Shown piece by piece: positions 34,743 through 46,522 of a stretch of DNA of 64,000 nt. This stretch comes from JAABQT01 sp035459025. Lineage in GTDB: Bacteria; Pseudomonadota; Gammaproteobacteria; Burkholderiales; SG8-39. Location: contig DATHYT010000045.1 of the NCBI GenBank assembly GCA_035459025.1, forward strand, positions 1-64,000, given 5' to 3'. The position numbers and the translations under genes are program-made. Position 1 is the stretch's first letter; each line of letters opens with the position of its first letter. The notes under the pieces are model-generated. The model made no database searches and was not told the origin of the DNA. It saw only the letters and a program-made list of their open reading frames with translations.

Positions 34743-35708
34743 ATGAGAACGACGAAATGCCTCGGCGCGCTGGCGGCGGCCGCCGCGCTGGTCTTGGCCG
34801 TATCCCCGGCCCAATCGCAGGACAGCTACCCGTCCAAGCGCCTGGACTGGACCATCGCCTTCGGGCCGGGAGGCGGCAACGACATCATGTCGCGCACCCT
34901 GATCTCGATCCTGGAGAAGTACAAGCTCTACCCCGAGACCATCGTCGCCGACAACAAGCCCGGCGGCAGCGGCGCCAAGGGCTGGGGGTTCCTGTTCGCG
35001 CAGAAGGGCAACCCCTACCACGTCTCCACCACCAGCGGCAGCTTCATTACCACGCCGCTGCAGGCCAACACGCCCTGGCAGCCCGGGAGCTTCACGCCGG
35101 TGGCCCTGCTCGCCTCCGACGACATGCTGCTGCTGGTGAGCAAGGATTCGAAGATCAAGACCCTGGCGGAGTTCATCGCCGCGGCCAAGGCCAAGCCGCC
35201 GTCGATCGGCGGCATCGGCGCCGTCAACATCGACTTCATCGTGCCAAAGCTGGTGTCGGAGAAGGCCGGCTTCACCTTCAACTACGTCTCGTTCAACAAG
35301 CAGGGCGAGCTGATCACGGCGCTGCTGTCCAATTCGCTCGACGCGGCGATGTCGAACCCGGGCGAGGTACTCGGCCTGCTGCAATCGGGCGACATGCGGG
35401 CGCTCGCCTTCAGCGGCAAGAGCACGCCGGCGGCGCTCGGCACGGTGCCCACCTTCGCCGAGCTGGGCTACGACATCGGCATCTCGCTGCCGCGCGGGCT
35501 GGTCCTGCCGCCCGACGTGCCCAAGCAAGCCCAGGACTGGTGGATCGCGACCATGAAGAAGGTGGTCGCCACGCCCGAATGGAAGGCCTACATCGACAAG
35601 CAGCTCCTCACCGAGAACGTGCTCTACGGCGAGGATTTCCGTACCTTCCTGCAGAAGACCCAGGGCGTCTTTGCCGACATCCTGAGGAAATCGGGCGCCA
35701 TCAAGTAG
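34743..35708 (+). CDS. tctC: Tripartite tricarboxylate transporter substrate-binding protein
   Basis: A 321-residue periplasmic solute-binding protein with signal peptide (KCLGALAAAAALVLAVSPAQSQ). The mature part begins SYPSKRLDWTIAFGPGGGNDIMSRTL, the Bug/TctC opening. Contacts for a carboxylate are expected in PGGSGAKGWG and TTSGSF. Large expansion of such proteins is typical of Burkholderiales. The AGGAGGAGGAGG tract just upstream is a very strong Shine-Dalgarno. First gene of tctCBA. Confidence 0.9.
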   Translation: MRTTKCLGALAAAAALVLAVSPAQSQDSYPSKRLDWTIAFGPGGGNDIMSRTLISILEKYKLYPETIVADNKPGGSGAKGWGFLFAQKGNPYHVSTTSGSFITTPLQANTPWQPGSFTPVALLASDDMLLLVSKDSKIKTLAEFIAAAKAKPPSIGGIGAVNIDFIVPKLVSEKAGFTFNYVSFNKQGELITALLSNSLDAAMSNPGEVLGLLQSGDMRALAFSGKSTPAALGTVPTFAELGYDIGISLPRGLVLPPDVPKQAQDWWIATMKKVVATPEWKAYIDKQLLTENVLYGEDFRTFLQKTQGVFADILRKSGAIK

Positions 35709-35727
35709 CCGCGACCCCGGCTGCACC

Positions 35728-36165
35728 ATGCGCGCGGGGTTCCTCGCCGGCATCCTGCTGCTCGCCGGTGGCTATACCTGGATCGCTTTCGCCGAGCTCG
35801 CCTGGCTGTCCTCGGCCGGACGGCTCGGTCCGGGTTTCTTCCCGCGCTTCATCGGCGTAACGCTGGTCGCCCTGTGCGCCTGGAGCCTCGTCGCCGAGCT
35901 GCTTGACGGCTCGCGCGAGCGCTTGTCCCGGCACTGGCGCGTCACCCTGGTGCTGGCGCTGCTCTCGGGGCTGTTCGTCGCCGCCCTCGACGTGCTGGGC
36001 GGACTGCTGTCGATGATCGCCTACATCGCGACGGCCCTGGCGTACCTCAACCGCCGGCGCAGCATGCAGAACGCGCTGCTCGCGGTGCTGCTGCCGCTCG
36101 CGATCTATCTGCTGTTCCGCGTCTGGCTGAACGCCGCCGTGCCGCGCGGGCTGCTGCCGTTCTGA
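35728..36165 (+). CDS. tctB: Tripartite tricarboxylate transporter small membrane subunit
   Basis: A 145-residue protein with four hydrophobic segments (about 3-25, 39-60, 72-95, 113-133). The sequence LGPGFFPRFIGVTLVALCAW after the first helix is the TctB signature. Lies 19 bp after tctC and overlaps tctA by one base (TGATG). It partners TctA in Na+-driven uptake of carboxylates. Confidence 0.88.
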   Translation: MRAGFLAGILLLAGGYTWIAFAELAWLSSAGRLGPGFFPRFIGVTLVALCAWSLVAELLDGSRERLSRHWRVTLVLALLSGLFVAALDVLGGLLSMIAYIATALAYLNRRRSMQNALLAVLLPLAIYLLFRVWLNAAVPRGLLPF

Positions 36166-37664
36166 TGGACCTGTTCGCCAACCTGCTGCTCGGCTTTTCG
36201 GTCGCGGTGTCGCCGCTCAACCTCGTCTACCTGTTCCTCGGCGTGATGATCGGCATGATCGTGGGCATCATCCCCGGTTTCGGCCCGGCGGCCGCGCTTG
36301 CGGTCTTGCTGCCGATCACGTTCGGCATGGATCCCGCCGGCGCCGTGATCATGCTTGCCGCGATCTACTACGGGGCGCAGTACGGCGGCACCATCACCTC
36401 GATCCTGCTCAACACGCCGGGCGAGTCGTCGTCGGTGGCGAGCACCTTCGACGGCTATCCCCTGGCGCAGCAGGGGCGCGCCGGCCCGGCGCTGGTCATG
36501 CAAGCGGTCGCCTCCTTCGTCGGCGGCACGCTCGGGGTGGTGCTCATTACGCTGCTCGCGCCGCCCTTCACGCAGCTTGCGCGCGGCTTCGGGCCGCCGG
36601 AATTCTTCCTTCTCGTGGTCATGGGCCTGTCCACGCTCATCGTCATGATCGGCGGCAGCTGGCGGCTGGGGCTGATCTCGGCGCTCGCCGGTTTCGCGCT
36701 CGGCACCGTCGGCGTCGACCTGGAAACCGGCAACAGCCGCTTCACCTTCGGCTCGGCGGAGCTGATCGGCGGCATCGATTTCATCCCGGTGGCGATCGGC
36801 CTGTTCGGCCTCGGCGAGCTGTACTACGCGTTCTACACCGGGCTGCATGTCTCGGGCACGGGCGGCATCGTGCAGCTGAAGAAGGAAAGGAGCTTCTGGC
36901 CGGAGATGCGCGACTACGTCGAGACCAAGTGGGCGCTGGCGCGCGGATCGCTTCTCGGGTTCGTGGTCGGCGTGCTGCCCGGCGCCGGCGCGACCGTGGC
37001 CTCGCTCATGTCCTACTCGCTGGAAAAATCCGTGTCGCGCACGCCGCAGAAGTTCGGCAAGGGCGCCATGGCGGGACTGGTCGGCCCCGAAGCGGCGAAC
37101 AACGCCGCCTCGTCCGGCGCGATGGTGCCGCTGCTCACCCTCGGCATCCCCGGCTCGGCGGCCACCGCGGTCCTGCTCGCGGCGTTCGTGCTGTGGGGGC
37201 TGACGCCGGGGCCGCTGCTCATGGTGCAGAAGCCCGAGTTCGCGTGGGGCCTGATCGCCAGCATGTACCTCGGCAACATGGCGCTGCTCGCGCTCAACAT
37301 CTTCGCCATTCCGCTTTTCGTGCAGATGATCAAGCTGCCCTACCGCATCCTCGCGCCGGCGGTGATCCTGATCTGCACCATCGGCACCTACAGCGTGAAC
37401 GGCAGCATCATCGAGACCTGGCTCATGTTCGGCGCCGGGCTGGTCGGCTTCTTCATGAAGCTGCATGGCTATTCGCCCGCCGCCCTGGTGCTCGCGCTCG
37501 TGCTCGGCCCGCTGGCCGAGCAGTCGCTGCGCCAGACGATGACGATCTCGAGCGGCTCGTTCGGCATCTTCCTCGACCGCCCCATGTCGCTCGCCATCCT
37601 CTGCATCACCGTCGCACTGCTGGCCGCGGGCATCCTCATGCGGCGCGGACGCCGTCTAGACTAG
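36165..37664 (+). CDS. tctA: Tripartite tricarboxylate transporter large permease
   Basis: A 499-residue permease with about 11-12 transmembrane helices, the normal TctA length. Both conserved motifs are present: GIIPGFGPAAALAVLLPITFG with YYGAQYGGTITSILLNTPGESSS in the first half, and GVLPGAGATVASLMSYSLEK with GPEAANNAASSGAMVPLLTLGIPGS (split around the Pro-Gly loop) in the second. It translocates a tricarboxylate or related organic acid with TctB, fed by TctC. The start overlaps the tctB stop. Confidence 0.93.
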   Translation: MDLFANLLLGFSVAVSPLNLVYLFLGVMIGMIVGIIPGFGPAAALAVLLPITFGMDPAGAVIMLAAIYYGAQYGGTITSILLNTPGESSSVASTFDGYPLAQQGRAGPALVMQAVASFVGGTLGVVLITLLAPPFTQLARGFGPPEFFLLVVMGLSTLIVMIGGSWRLGLISALAGFALGTVGVDLETGNSRFTFGSAELIGGIDFIPVAIGLFGLGELYYAFYTGLHVSGTGGIVQLKKERSFWPEMRDYVETKWALARGSLLGFVVGVLPGAGATVASLMSYSLEKSVSRTPQKFGKGAMAGLVGPEAANNAASSGAMVPLLTLGIPGSAATAVLLAAFVLWGLTPGPLLMVQKPEFAWGLIASMYLGNMALLALNIFAIPLFVQMIKLPYRILAPAVILICTIGTYSVNGSIIETWLMFGAGLVGFFMKLHGYSPAALVLALVLGPLAEQSLRQTMTISSGSFGIFLDRPMSLAILCITVALLAAGILMRRGRRLD

Positions 37665-37694
37665 CGCGATCAATCCGCGGCCGCGCGCCGGGCA

Positions 37695-37700
37695 TATACT
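37695..37700 (+). promoter_or_regulatory. -10 element of the glutamate dehydrogenase gene
   Basis: TATACT is followed by tgcgcgc and ATG 37708. With no Shine-Dalgarno present, a leaderless message is likely. Confidence 0.5.
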
Positions 37701-37707
37701 TGCGCGC

Positions 37708-40700
37708 ATGGGCGCGAGAAAGAAAGGCGACGACGCCGATCTCGTGACGCGCATCGCGCGCGCGGCGCGCGGCAGCCTGGCACCGGCGCACGCCGATCTC
37801 GCCGAGCGCTTCGCGCGCCTGTACTACGCCGGCGCCGACGCGCGCGAGCTCGCCGAGCGCGACCCGAAGGACCTAATCGGCGCGGCCGCAGCCCACCTCG
37901 AGCTCGGGCGCCGCTTCGACGATGGCGCCGCCAAGGTGCACGTGTTCAACCCCCGGCGCGAAGAGCACGGCTGGCAGAGCACGCATACGGTGGTGCAGGT
38001 GGTGGGCGCCGACATGCCGTTCCTGGTCGACTCGACGACCGTCGAGGTGAACCGGCTCGGGCTCACGCTGCACCTCGTTCTCCACCCGGTGCTGCGCGTG
38101 GTGCGCGATGCGCAGGGACGCTTGCAGGAGGTCGCGCCGCCGGCCGCCGGCGCCGATGGACGGCTGGAGTCGTTCATGCACCTGGAGGTCGACCGCCAGA
38201 CCGATGCCGCGCGCCTGCAGGAGATCGAGCAGGGACTGGCGCGGGTGCTGGCCGACGTGGCCGCCGCAGTGGCCGACTGGAAAGCCATGCAGCAGCGCCT
38301 ACGCGAGCGGGTCGACGAGCTCGGCGCGGCCCAGCCGCCGCTCGACGCGGCCGAGGCGCGCGAGGCGCAGGCGTTCCTTGCCTGGCTCCTCGACAACCAC
38401 ATGACGCTGCTCGGCTATCGCGATTACGACCTCGTCACCGAGAACGGCGAGGACGTGCTGCGCGTGGTGAAGGGCTCGGGCCTGGGCATCCTGCGCGAGC
38501 GTGCGGACACCACCGTCTCGACGAGCTTCGCCACGCTGCCGCCGGAGACGCGCGCGCGCGCGCGCCAGCCCGAGATCCTGGTCCTGTCCAAGGCCAATAC
38601 GCGCGCCACCGTGCACCGCCCCGGCTACCTCGACTACGTCGGCGTGAAGCGCTTCGACGCCGAAGGGCGCGTGGTCGGCGAGCGCCGCATCCTCGGTTTG
38701 TACACCCACACCGTATACACGGCGAACCTCGACACGATCCCCGTCGTGCGGCGCAAGGTGGCGCACGTTCGCGAGCGCGCCGGGTTCCTGCCGGCGAGCC
38801 ACAACGGCAAGGCGCTCGCTTCGATCCTCGAGGACTACCCGCGCGACGAACTGATGCAGATCGAGCCCGACGAGCTCTACGCGCACGCCATCGCCATCCT
38901 GCAGCTCGGCGAGCGCCAGAGGACGCGCCTGCTGGTGCGGCGCGACGCGTTCGGTCGCTTCGTCACCTGCCTGGTGTTCGTGCCGCGCGACAAGTACAAC
39001 ACCGAGCAGCGCACCCGGTTCCAGCAGATCCTCGCCGAGGCGTTCAACGGCACGGCGGCCGAGTTCACCGTGAGCCTGTCGGAAGCGCCGCTTGCGCGCG
39101 TGTTCATGGTGATCCGCACCCGCCCGGGGACCGTGCCCGAGCTGGACGTGCGCGAGCTCGAGGAGCGGATCGTCGCCGCCACGCGGCGCTGGGAGGACGA
39201 CCTGCAGTCACTGCTCATCGAGCGCTTCGGCGAGGAGCAGGGCAACCGCCTGCACGCGCGCTACGGCGCGGCCTTCCCCGCGGGCTATCGCGAGGCGAAC
39301 GACGTGCGCGGTGCGCTGGTCGACGTCGAGATGATGAATACGCTTGGCGCGCCGCCGGCACTCGGCATGAACCTGTACCGGCCGCCGGCCAGCGAGCCCG
39401 GCACGCTGCGCTTCCGGCTGGTGCGCACCGGCGCGCCGCCGGTCCTGTCGGACGCGCTGCCGATCCTCGAGAACCTCGGCCTGCGCGTGCTCGACGACCG
39501 ACCCTACCGCATCGACCCCGCGGGCGGCGACACGGTGTGGATCCTCGATTTCGGCCTCGCGCTGCGCGGCGAGGCCGAGGTGGCGCTGGATCGCGTGCGG
39601 CCGCTGTTCCACGAGGCGTTCGAGGCCATGTGGAACGGCTGGGTCGAGCCCGACAGCCTGAACCAGCTGGTGCTGGCGGCCGAGCTCTCGGCGCGCAGCA
39701 TCGCGCTGCTGCGGGCCTACAGCCGCTACCTGCGCCAGGCGGGGTTCACCTTCAGCCTCGACTACGTGCAGCAGTCGCTGGTCGCGCACGCGGCGCTGTC
39801 GCGCGCACTGGTGCGGCTGTTCCATGCGCGCTTCGAGCCCGGGCAGGCGTCCGCCGAACGCGAGCAGGCGCTGGTACGCGAGATCGAGACCGCGCTGGAG
39901 CAGGTGCCCAGCCTGGACGACGACCGCATCCTGCGCCAGTTCCTCGCCGCGATCCGCGCCACCACGCGCACCAACGCCTTCCAGAGCGCTGCCGGCGGCG
40001 GCCGCAAGACCTACCTCTCGCTCAAGTTCGATCCGCGCGAGGTGCCGGGGCTGCCCGAGCCGCGGCCGATGTTCGAGATCTTCGTCTACTCGCCGCGCGT
40101 CGAGGGCGTGCACCTGCGCGGCGGGCCGGTGGCGCGCGGGGGCCTGCGCTGGTCGGACCGGCGCGAGGACTTCCGCACCGAGGTGCTCGGGCTGATGAAG
40201 GCGCAGATGGTCAAGAACGCGGTCATCGTGCCGGTCGGCTCCAAGGGCGGCTTCGTGCTCAAGCGCGCGCCGCCGCCGGGCGACCGCGAGGCGCTGATGC
40301 AGGAAGGCGTCGAGTGCTACAAGATCTTCCTGCGGGGCTTGCTCGACATCACCGACAACCTGGTCGGCGGCAAGCCGCGGCCGCCCGCGCAGGTCGTGCG
40401 CCATGACGGCGACGACCCGTACCTGGTGGTGGCCGCCGACAAGGGCACCGCAACCTTCTCCGACATCGCCAACGGGGTGGCGCAGGAGTACGGCTTCTGG
40501 CTCGGCGATGCGTTCGCCTCGGGCGGCTCGGCGGGCTACGACCACAAGAAGATGGGCATCACCGCGCGCGGCGCCTGGGAATCGGTCAAGCGCCATTTCC
40601 GCGAGCTCGGCCGCGACACGCAATCGCAGCCGTTCACCGCGGCGGGGATCGGCGACATGTCGGGCGACGTGTTCGGCAACGGCATGCTGCTGTCGCGCCA

Positions 40701-42531
40701 GATCCGGCTGCTCGCCGCGTTCGACCACCGCCACATCTTCCTCGATCCCGATCCTGATCCCGAGAACAGCTTTGCCGAGCGCGAGCGCCTGTTCGCGCTG
40801 GCGCGCTCCTCCTGGGCCGACTACAACGCGAAGCTGATCTCCAAGGGCGGCGGCGTCTGGCCGCGCACCGCCAAGTCGGTGCCGCTCTCGCCGGAGGCGC
40901 GGCGCGCGCTGGGCGTCGAAGCCAAGGCCCTGTCGCCGACCGAGCTGGTGAGCGCGATCCTCAAGGCGCCGGTCGAGCTGCTCTACAACGGCGGCATCGG
41001 CACCTACGTCAAGGCAAGCCCGGAATCGCACGCGCAGGTCGGCGACCGCGCCAACGACGCGCTGCGCGTCGACGGCCGCGAGCTGCGCTGCAAGGTGGTG
41101 GCCGAGGGCGGCAATCTCGGCTTTACGCAGCTCGGACGCATCGAGTACGCGCTCGGCGGCGGGCGCATCAACACCGACGCCATCGACAACTCGGCGGGCG
41201 TGGACTGCTCGGATCACGAGGTGAACATCAAGATCCTGCTCGACGCGGCGGTGCGCGAAGGCGAGCTCACCGGCAAGCAGCGCGACCGCCTGCTCGCCGA
41301 GATGACCGACGAGGTCGCGCAGCTCGTGCTGCGCGACAACGTGTTCCAGACGCAGAGCCTGTCGGTGGCGGGGCGCGTGGCGCCGGCGCTCCTCGAGCAG
41401 CAGGCGCGCTTCATCCGGGCCCTCGAGCGCGCCGGGCGCCTGAACCGCGCCATCGAGTACCTGCCCGCCGACGAGGAGATCGCGGCGCGCCGGTCGGCGC
41501 GCCGCGGGCTGACCGCGCCCGAGCGCGCAGTGCTGCTCGCCTACTCCAAGATGCAGACTTACGAAGAGCTATGCGCCTCGGACATTCCGGACGATCCCAC
41601 TATCGCCACGGCGCTCGAGCGCTACTTCCCGCAGCCGCTGCGCAAGCGCTACGCTCGCCACATCCAGGCGCATCCGCTGCGCCGCGAGATCATCGCCACG
41701 CACGTCACCAACAGCATGGCCAACCGCGTCGGCAGCACCTTCGTGCACCGCATGCGCGAGGAGTCCGGGGCAAGTACGGCGGAAGTCGTGCGCGCGTACA
41801 TGGTGACGCGCGAAGCCTACGGCCTGGTGGCGTTCTGGCGGCAGGTCGAGGCGCTCGATCTCAAGGTGGCGGACGAGGTGCAGGCCGCGATGCTTCTCGA
41901 CGCGGGCCGGCTGGTGGTGCGTGCGACGCTGTGGCTGCTGCGCAACCGCAAGCACCTCGCCGACGTTGCCGCGTCGGTCGCGCACTTCCGTCCGGGAATC
42001 GAGGCCCTCGGCGCGCTGCTGCCGGAGGCCTTCGCCGAGAGCGAGCGCCAGGGCTTCGAGCAGGCGAGCCGGCGTTACCTCGAGGCCGCCGTACCGCCCG
42101 CGCTCGCCGCGCAGGTAGCGCGCTTTGACGCGTTGCCGGCGGCGCTCGACCTGGTGGAGGTCGGCGAGGCCCTCGGTCGCGATGTGCGCACCGTGGCGCA
42201 GGCCTACTTCGCGCTTGGCGGCCGGCTCGAGTTTCCCTGGCTGCGCTCGTGCATCTCCGGCCTGCCGGCTGAGAGCCACTGGCAGACCCTTGCCAAGGCG
42301 GCGCTGCGCGACGACCTCGCCGGCATGCAGCGCCAGCTGGCCGCCGACGTGCTGCGCGGGGCGGACGGCGCCGACACAACGCGCGCCCTGGCCGCGTGGG
42401 AGGAGACCAACCGCGCATTGCTCGAGCGCTTCCGCCAGGTGCACGCCGACCTGCGCACCCACAAGACGCTCGACCTGGCGATGGCTTCGGTGGCGATGCG
42501 CGAGCTGCGCAACATCGCGGCGCGCGGCTGA
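37708..42531 (+). CDS. gdhB: NAD-specific glutamate dehydrogenase, 180-kDa class
   Basis: A 1607-residue GDH180 enzyme that deaminates glutamate to 2-oxoglutarate with NAD+ (catabolic direction). The N-terminal 700 residues hold regulatory ACT-like domains. The catalytic core is near 790-1180, with GGLRWSDRREDFRTEVLGLMK split by metal- and substrate-contacting loops, KAQMVKNAVIVPVGSKGGFV (catalytic Lys region), GDMSGDVFGNGMLLS and GGNLGFTQLGR. A helical C-terminal domain completes it. The length matches the family (about 1,600). The single-gene transcript probably starts 7 bases before the ATG. Confidence 0.95.
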   Translation: MGARKKGDDADLVTRIARAARGSLAPAHADLAERFARLYYAGADARELAERDPKDLIGAAAAHLELGRRFDDGAAKVHVFNPRREEHGWQSTHTVVQVVGADMPFLVDSTTVEVNRLGLTLHLVLHPVLRVVRDAQGRLQEVAPPAAGADGRLESFMHLEVDRQTDAARLQEIEQGLARVLADVAAAVADWKAMQQRLRERVDELGAAQPPLDAAEAREAQAFLAWLLDNHMTLLGYRDYDLVTENGEDVLRVVKGSGLGILRERADTTVSTSFATLPPETRARARQPEILVLSKANTRATVHRPGYLDYVGVKRFDAEGRVVGERRILGLYTHTVYTANLDTIPVVRRKVAHVRERAGFLPASHNGKALASILEDYPRDELMQIEPDELYAHAIAILQLGERQRTRLLVRRDAFGRFVTCLVFVPRDKYNTEQRTRFQQILAEAFNGTAAEFTVSLSEAPLARVFMVIRTRPGTVPELDVRELEERIVAATRRWEDDLQSLLIERFGEEQGNRLHARYGAAFPAGYREANDVRGALVDVEMMNTLGAPPALGMNLYRPPASEPGTLRFRLVRTGAPPVLSDALPILENLGLRVLDDRPYRIDPAGGDTVWILDFGLALRGEAEVALDRVRPLFHEAFEAMWNGWVEPDSLNQLVLAAELSARSIALLRAYSRYLRQAGFTFSLDYVQQSLVAHAALSRALVRLFHARFEPGQASAEREQALVREIETALEQVPSLDDDRILRQFLAAIRATTRTNAFQSAAGGGRKTYLSLKFDPREVPGLPEPRPMFEIFVYSPRVEGVHLRGGPVARGGLRWSDRREDFRTEVLGLMKAQMVKNAVIVPVGSKGGFVLKRAPPPGDREALMQEGVECYKIFLRGLLDITDNLVGGKPRPPAQVVRHDGDDPYLVVAADKGTATFSDIANGVAQEYGFWLGDAFASGGSAGYDHKKMGITARGAWESVKRHFRELGRDTQSQPFTAAGIGDMSGDVFGNGMLLSRQIRLLAAFDHRHIFLDPDPDPENSFAERERLFALARSSWADYNAKLISKGGGVWPRTAKSVPLSPEARRALGVEAKALSPTELVSAILKAPVELLYNGGIGTYVKASPESHAQVGDRANDALRVDGRELRCKVVAEGGNLGFTQLGRIEYALGGGRINTDAIDNSAGVDCSDHEVNIKILLDAAVREGELTGKQRDRLLAEMTDEVAQLVLRDNVFQTQSLSVAGRVAPALLEQQARFIRALERAGRLNRAIEYLPADEEIAARRSARRGLTAPERAVLLAYSKMQTYEELCASDIPDDPTIATALERYFPQPLRKRYARHIQAHPLRREIIATHVTNSMANRVGSTFVHRMREESGASTAEVVRAYMVTREAYGLVAFWRQVEALDLKVADEVQAAMLLDAGRLVVRATLWLLRNRKHLADVAASVAHFRPGIEALGALLPEAFAESERQGFEQASRRYLEAAVPPALAAQVARFDALPAALDLVEVGEALGRDVRTVAQAYFALGGRLEFPWLRSCISGLPAESHWQTLAKAALRDDLAGMQRQLAADVLRGADGADTTRALAAWEETNRALLERFRQVHADLRTHKTLDLAMASVAMRELRNIAARG

Positions 42532-42543
42532 GGCGGCGGCCGC

Positions 42544-44201
<1,658 letters not shown>

Positions 44202-44202
<1 letters not shown>

Positions 44203-46478
44203 CAGCGCTCCTGCAGCGCGCGCCACACCTTTTCGGGCGTGAGCGGCATGTCGATCTCCTTCACGCCGAGCGCGTCGATCACCGCGTTGACGATCGCGGG
44301 CACGGCGCCGTGGCAGCCCGCTTCGCCCGCGCCCTTGGCGCCGAGCAGGTTCTGCGCCGTGGGCACGGACTGCTCGAAGCTCGCCTGCATCGCTGCCGGC
44401 ATGTCGGCGGCGCGCGGCATGGCGTAGTCCATGAACGAGCCGGTGAGCAGCTGCCCGGTCTCGTCGTACACCGACTGCTCGAACAGCGCCTGGCCGAGTC
44501 CCTGCGCCACCCCGCCGTGCATCTGCGACTCGGCGGTGAGCGGATTGATGACGCGCCCGATGTCGTCCACCGCGCTGTGGCGCGCGACGCGCACCGCGCC
44601 GGTCTCGGGGTCGACCTCGACCTCGGCAATCTGGCAGCCGTTCGGCCAGGTCTGCCCCTTGGCCGTCTCGGTGTGCTCGCAGACGATGCGCTGCGCCGGC
44701 TGCTTGCCCGCGAGCTCGAACAGGCCGATGCCGCGGTCGGTGCCGGCAATGCGAAAGCGCCCGTCGCCAAATTCGAGATCGGCCACGGCGGCTTCCAGCG
44801 CCTGCGCCGCGAGCGGGCGCGCCGCCTCGATCAGCGCGATGGCGCCGGCCAGCGCCGCGCTGCCGCCGACCTGCAGCCCGCGCGAGCCGCCGGCGCCCCC
44901 GCCCGCCTTGAGCAGGTCGCTGTCGCCCTGCACGACGCGGATCGCCTGCGGGTCGATGCCGAGCTTGTCCGCCACGATCTGGGCATAGGACGTCCACAGC
45001 CCCTGGCCGATCGCCTGGGTGCCCGAATCCACTTCCAGCGTGCCGTCGGCCGCCGCGATCATGCGCACCGTCTCGCTCAGGCGCGCGCTGCCCGTGATCT
45101 CGACGTAGCACGCCAGCCCGCGCCCGTAGCGCAGCCCGCGCGCCTCGGCGCCCGCCTTGCGCCCCGCAAAGCCGTCCCAGTCGGCGGCCCCGAGCGCCGC
45201 GCGCAGCACCTTCTCGAAGTCGCCGCAGTCGTAGGTGTAGCCGGCCGGGTTCGCATAGGGCATGCGCGTGGCCGGGATCAGGTTCTTCAGCCGCAGCGCG
45301 ATCGGGTCGGCGCCCACCTCGCGCGCCGCGCGCTCGACCAGCCGCTCGAGCAGATAGCCCATCTCCGGCCGCCCCGCGCCACGGTAGGCGTCCACCGGCG
45401 TGGTGTTGGTGAACATCATCTTCACTTCGTGGTCGAGCACCGGGATCGCGTAGACGCCGGTGGGCGCGCGCACGCCCGACATCGCGGGCACCGCGGCGCC
45501 GAAGCTCGAGATGTAGGCGCCGACGTTGGCGAGCGTGCGGATGCGCAGCGCGGTAAAGCGATGCCCGGCGTCCAGCGCGAGCTCGGCGACCGTCAGGTTG
45601 TCGCGCCCGTGCACCTCGGCGAGGAAGTTCTCCGAGCGGTCGGCGAGCCAGCGCAGGGGCCGCCCGAGCTTCTTCGCCGCCCACAGCAGCGCCGCGTGCT
45701 CCGGATAGGCGTAGCCGCGCGCGCCGAAGCCGCCGCCCACGTCGGTGCTGACGATGCGCAGCGCCTCCTCCTTGACGCCCAGAGCGCCCGCGAGCTGCGC
45801 GCGCGTGTTGTGCACATTCTGCGTGGGGCACCACAGCGTGTAGCGGCCGGTGTCCGCGTGGTATTGCGCCGCGAGCGCGCGCGGCTCGAGCGGATTCGCC
45901 ACCACGCGCTGGTTCACCACCTGGATGCGCACCACGTGCGCCGCCGCCGCGAACGCCGCCTCGCGCGCCGCCTTGTCGCCCGCGTGATAGTAGGCGACGT
46001 CGTTATGCGCGCGCGCGGCGCCCGGCAGGTCGGGAATCGCCTCCAGCGGCTCCCACTCGACCTCGATCATCTCCGCGGCGTCGCGCGCCTGGTGGCGCGT
46101 TTCGGCGACCACCATGGCCACGGCGTCGCCGACGAAGCGCGCCTCGTCGGCCGTGATCGGCATGCGCGGCGGCGCGACGATGGGCGAGCCGTCCTGGCGC
46201 TTGTGCAGGTGCGTGAAGGGGATCGGCCCAACGCCGTCGGCAACGACGTCGGCGCCGAGGTAGACGGCGGCGACGCCCGGTGCGCCGCGCGCGGCAGAGA
46301 CATCCATCTTCGCGATGCGCGCGTGCGCGTGCGGCGAGCGCAGGAAGGCGACGTGCAGCGCCCCTTCGGGGCGCACGTCGTCGGTGTAGCGGCCCGCCCC
46401 GGTGAGCAGGCGCTGGTCCTCGAGGCGCCGCAGGGGCTTGCCGATCCACTGGCTGGCGGAAAGGATGGGGTCGTTCAT
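44202..46478 (-). CDS. Xanthine-dehydrogenase-family molybdopterin-binding subunit (CoxL/aldehyde-oxidase-like)
   Basis: A 758-residue large subunit of a molybdenum hydroxylase. The small N-terminal aldehyde-oxidase a/b hammerhead domain is at about 20-135 (RYTDDVRPEGALHVAFLRSPHAHARI). The Mo-binding domain has DVGGGFGARGYAYPEHA, DAYRGAGRPEMGYLLERL, GGAGGSRGLQVGGSA and the catalytic Glu in GAKGAGEAG. AYRGAGRPE instead of the CoxL cysteine loop marks it as the form II/aldehyde type, not a true CO dehydrogenase. The FAD and 2Fe-2S subunit genes are absent nearby. The start is ATG 46478 (MNDPILSAS); TAGAAT lies 17 bases upstream. Confidence 0.87.
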
Positions 46479-46495
46479 TGGGGGCAAAGCGCGCA

Positions 46496-46505
46496 ATTCT
46501 ATACT
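46496..46505. promoter_or_regulatory. Overlapping divergent -10 elements
   Basis: TAGAAT on the minus strand (46501-46496) and TATACT on the plus strand (46500-46505) share two base pairs. They serve the molybdopterin dehydrogenase (ATG 46478) and the dehydrogenase at 46523. The two polymerases cannot bind together, so the genes should compete. Confidence 0.5.
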
Positions 46506-46522
46506 GCGTGCCTGGAGGCTCC

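Noticed and set aside
39208..41217. Long antisense open frame (669 residues) across the GDH gene; similarly 6557-8602, 10257-13193, 15127-17130 and 57402-59063
   Set aside because: These are His/Arg/Ala/Asp-rich shadows of well-supported genes on the other strand, with no domain pattern; high GC leaves such frames open.
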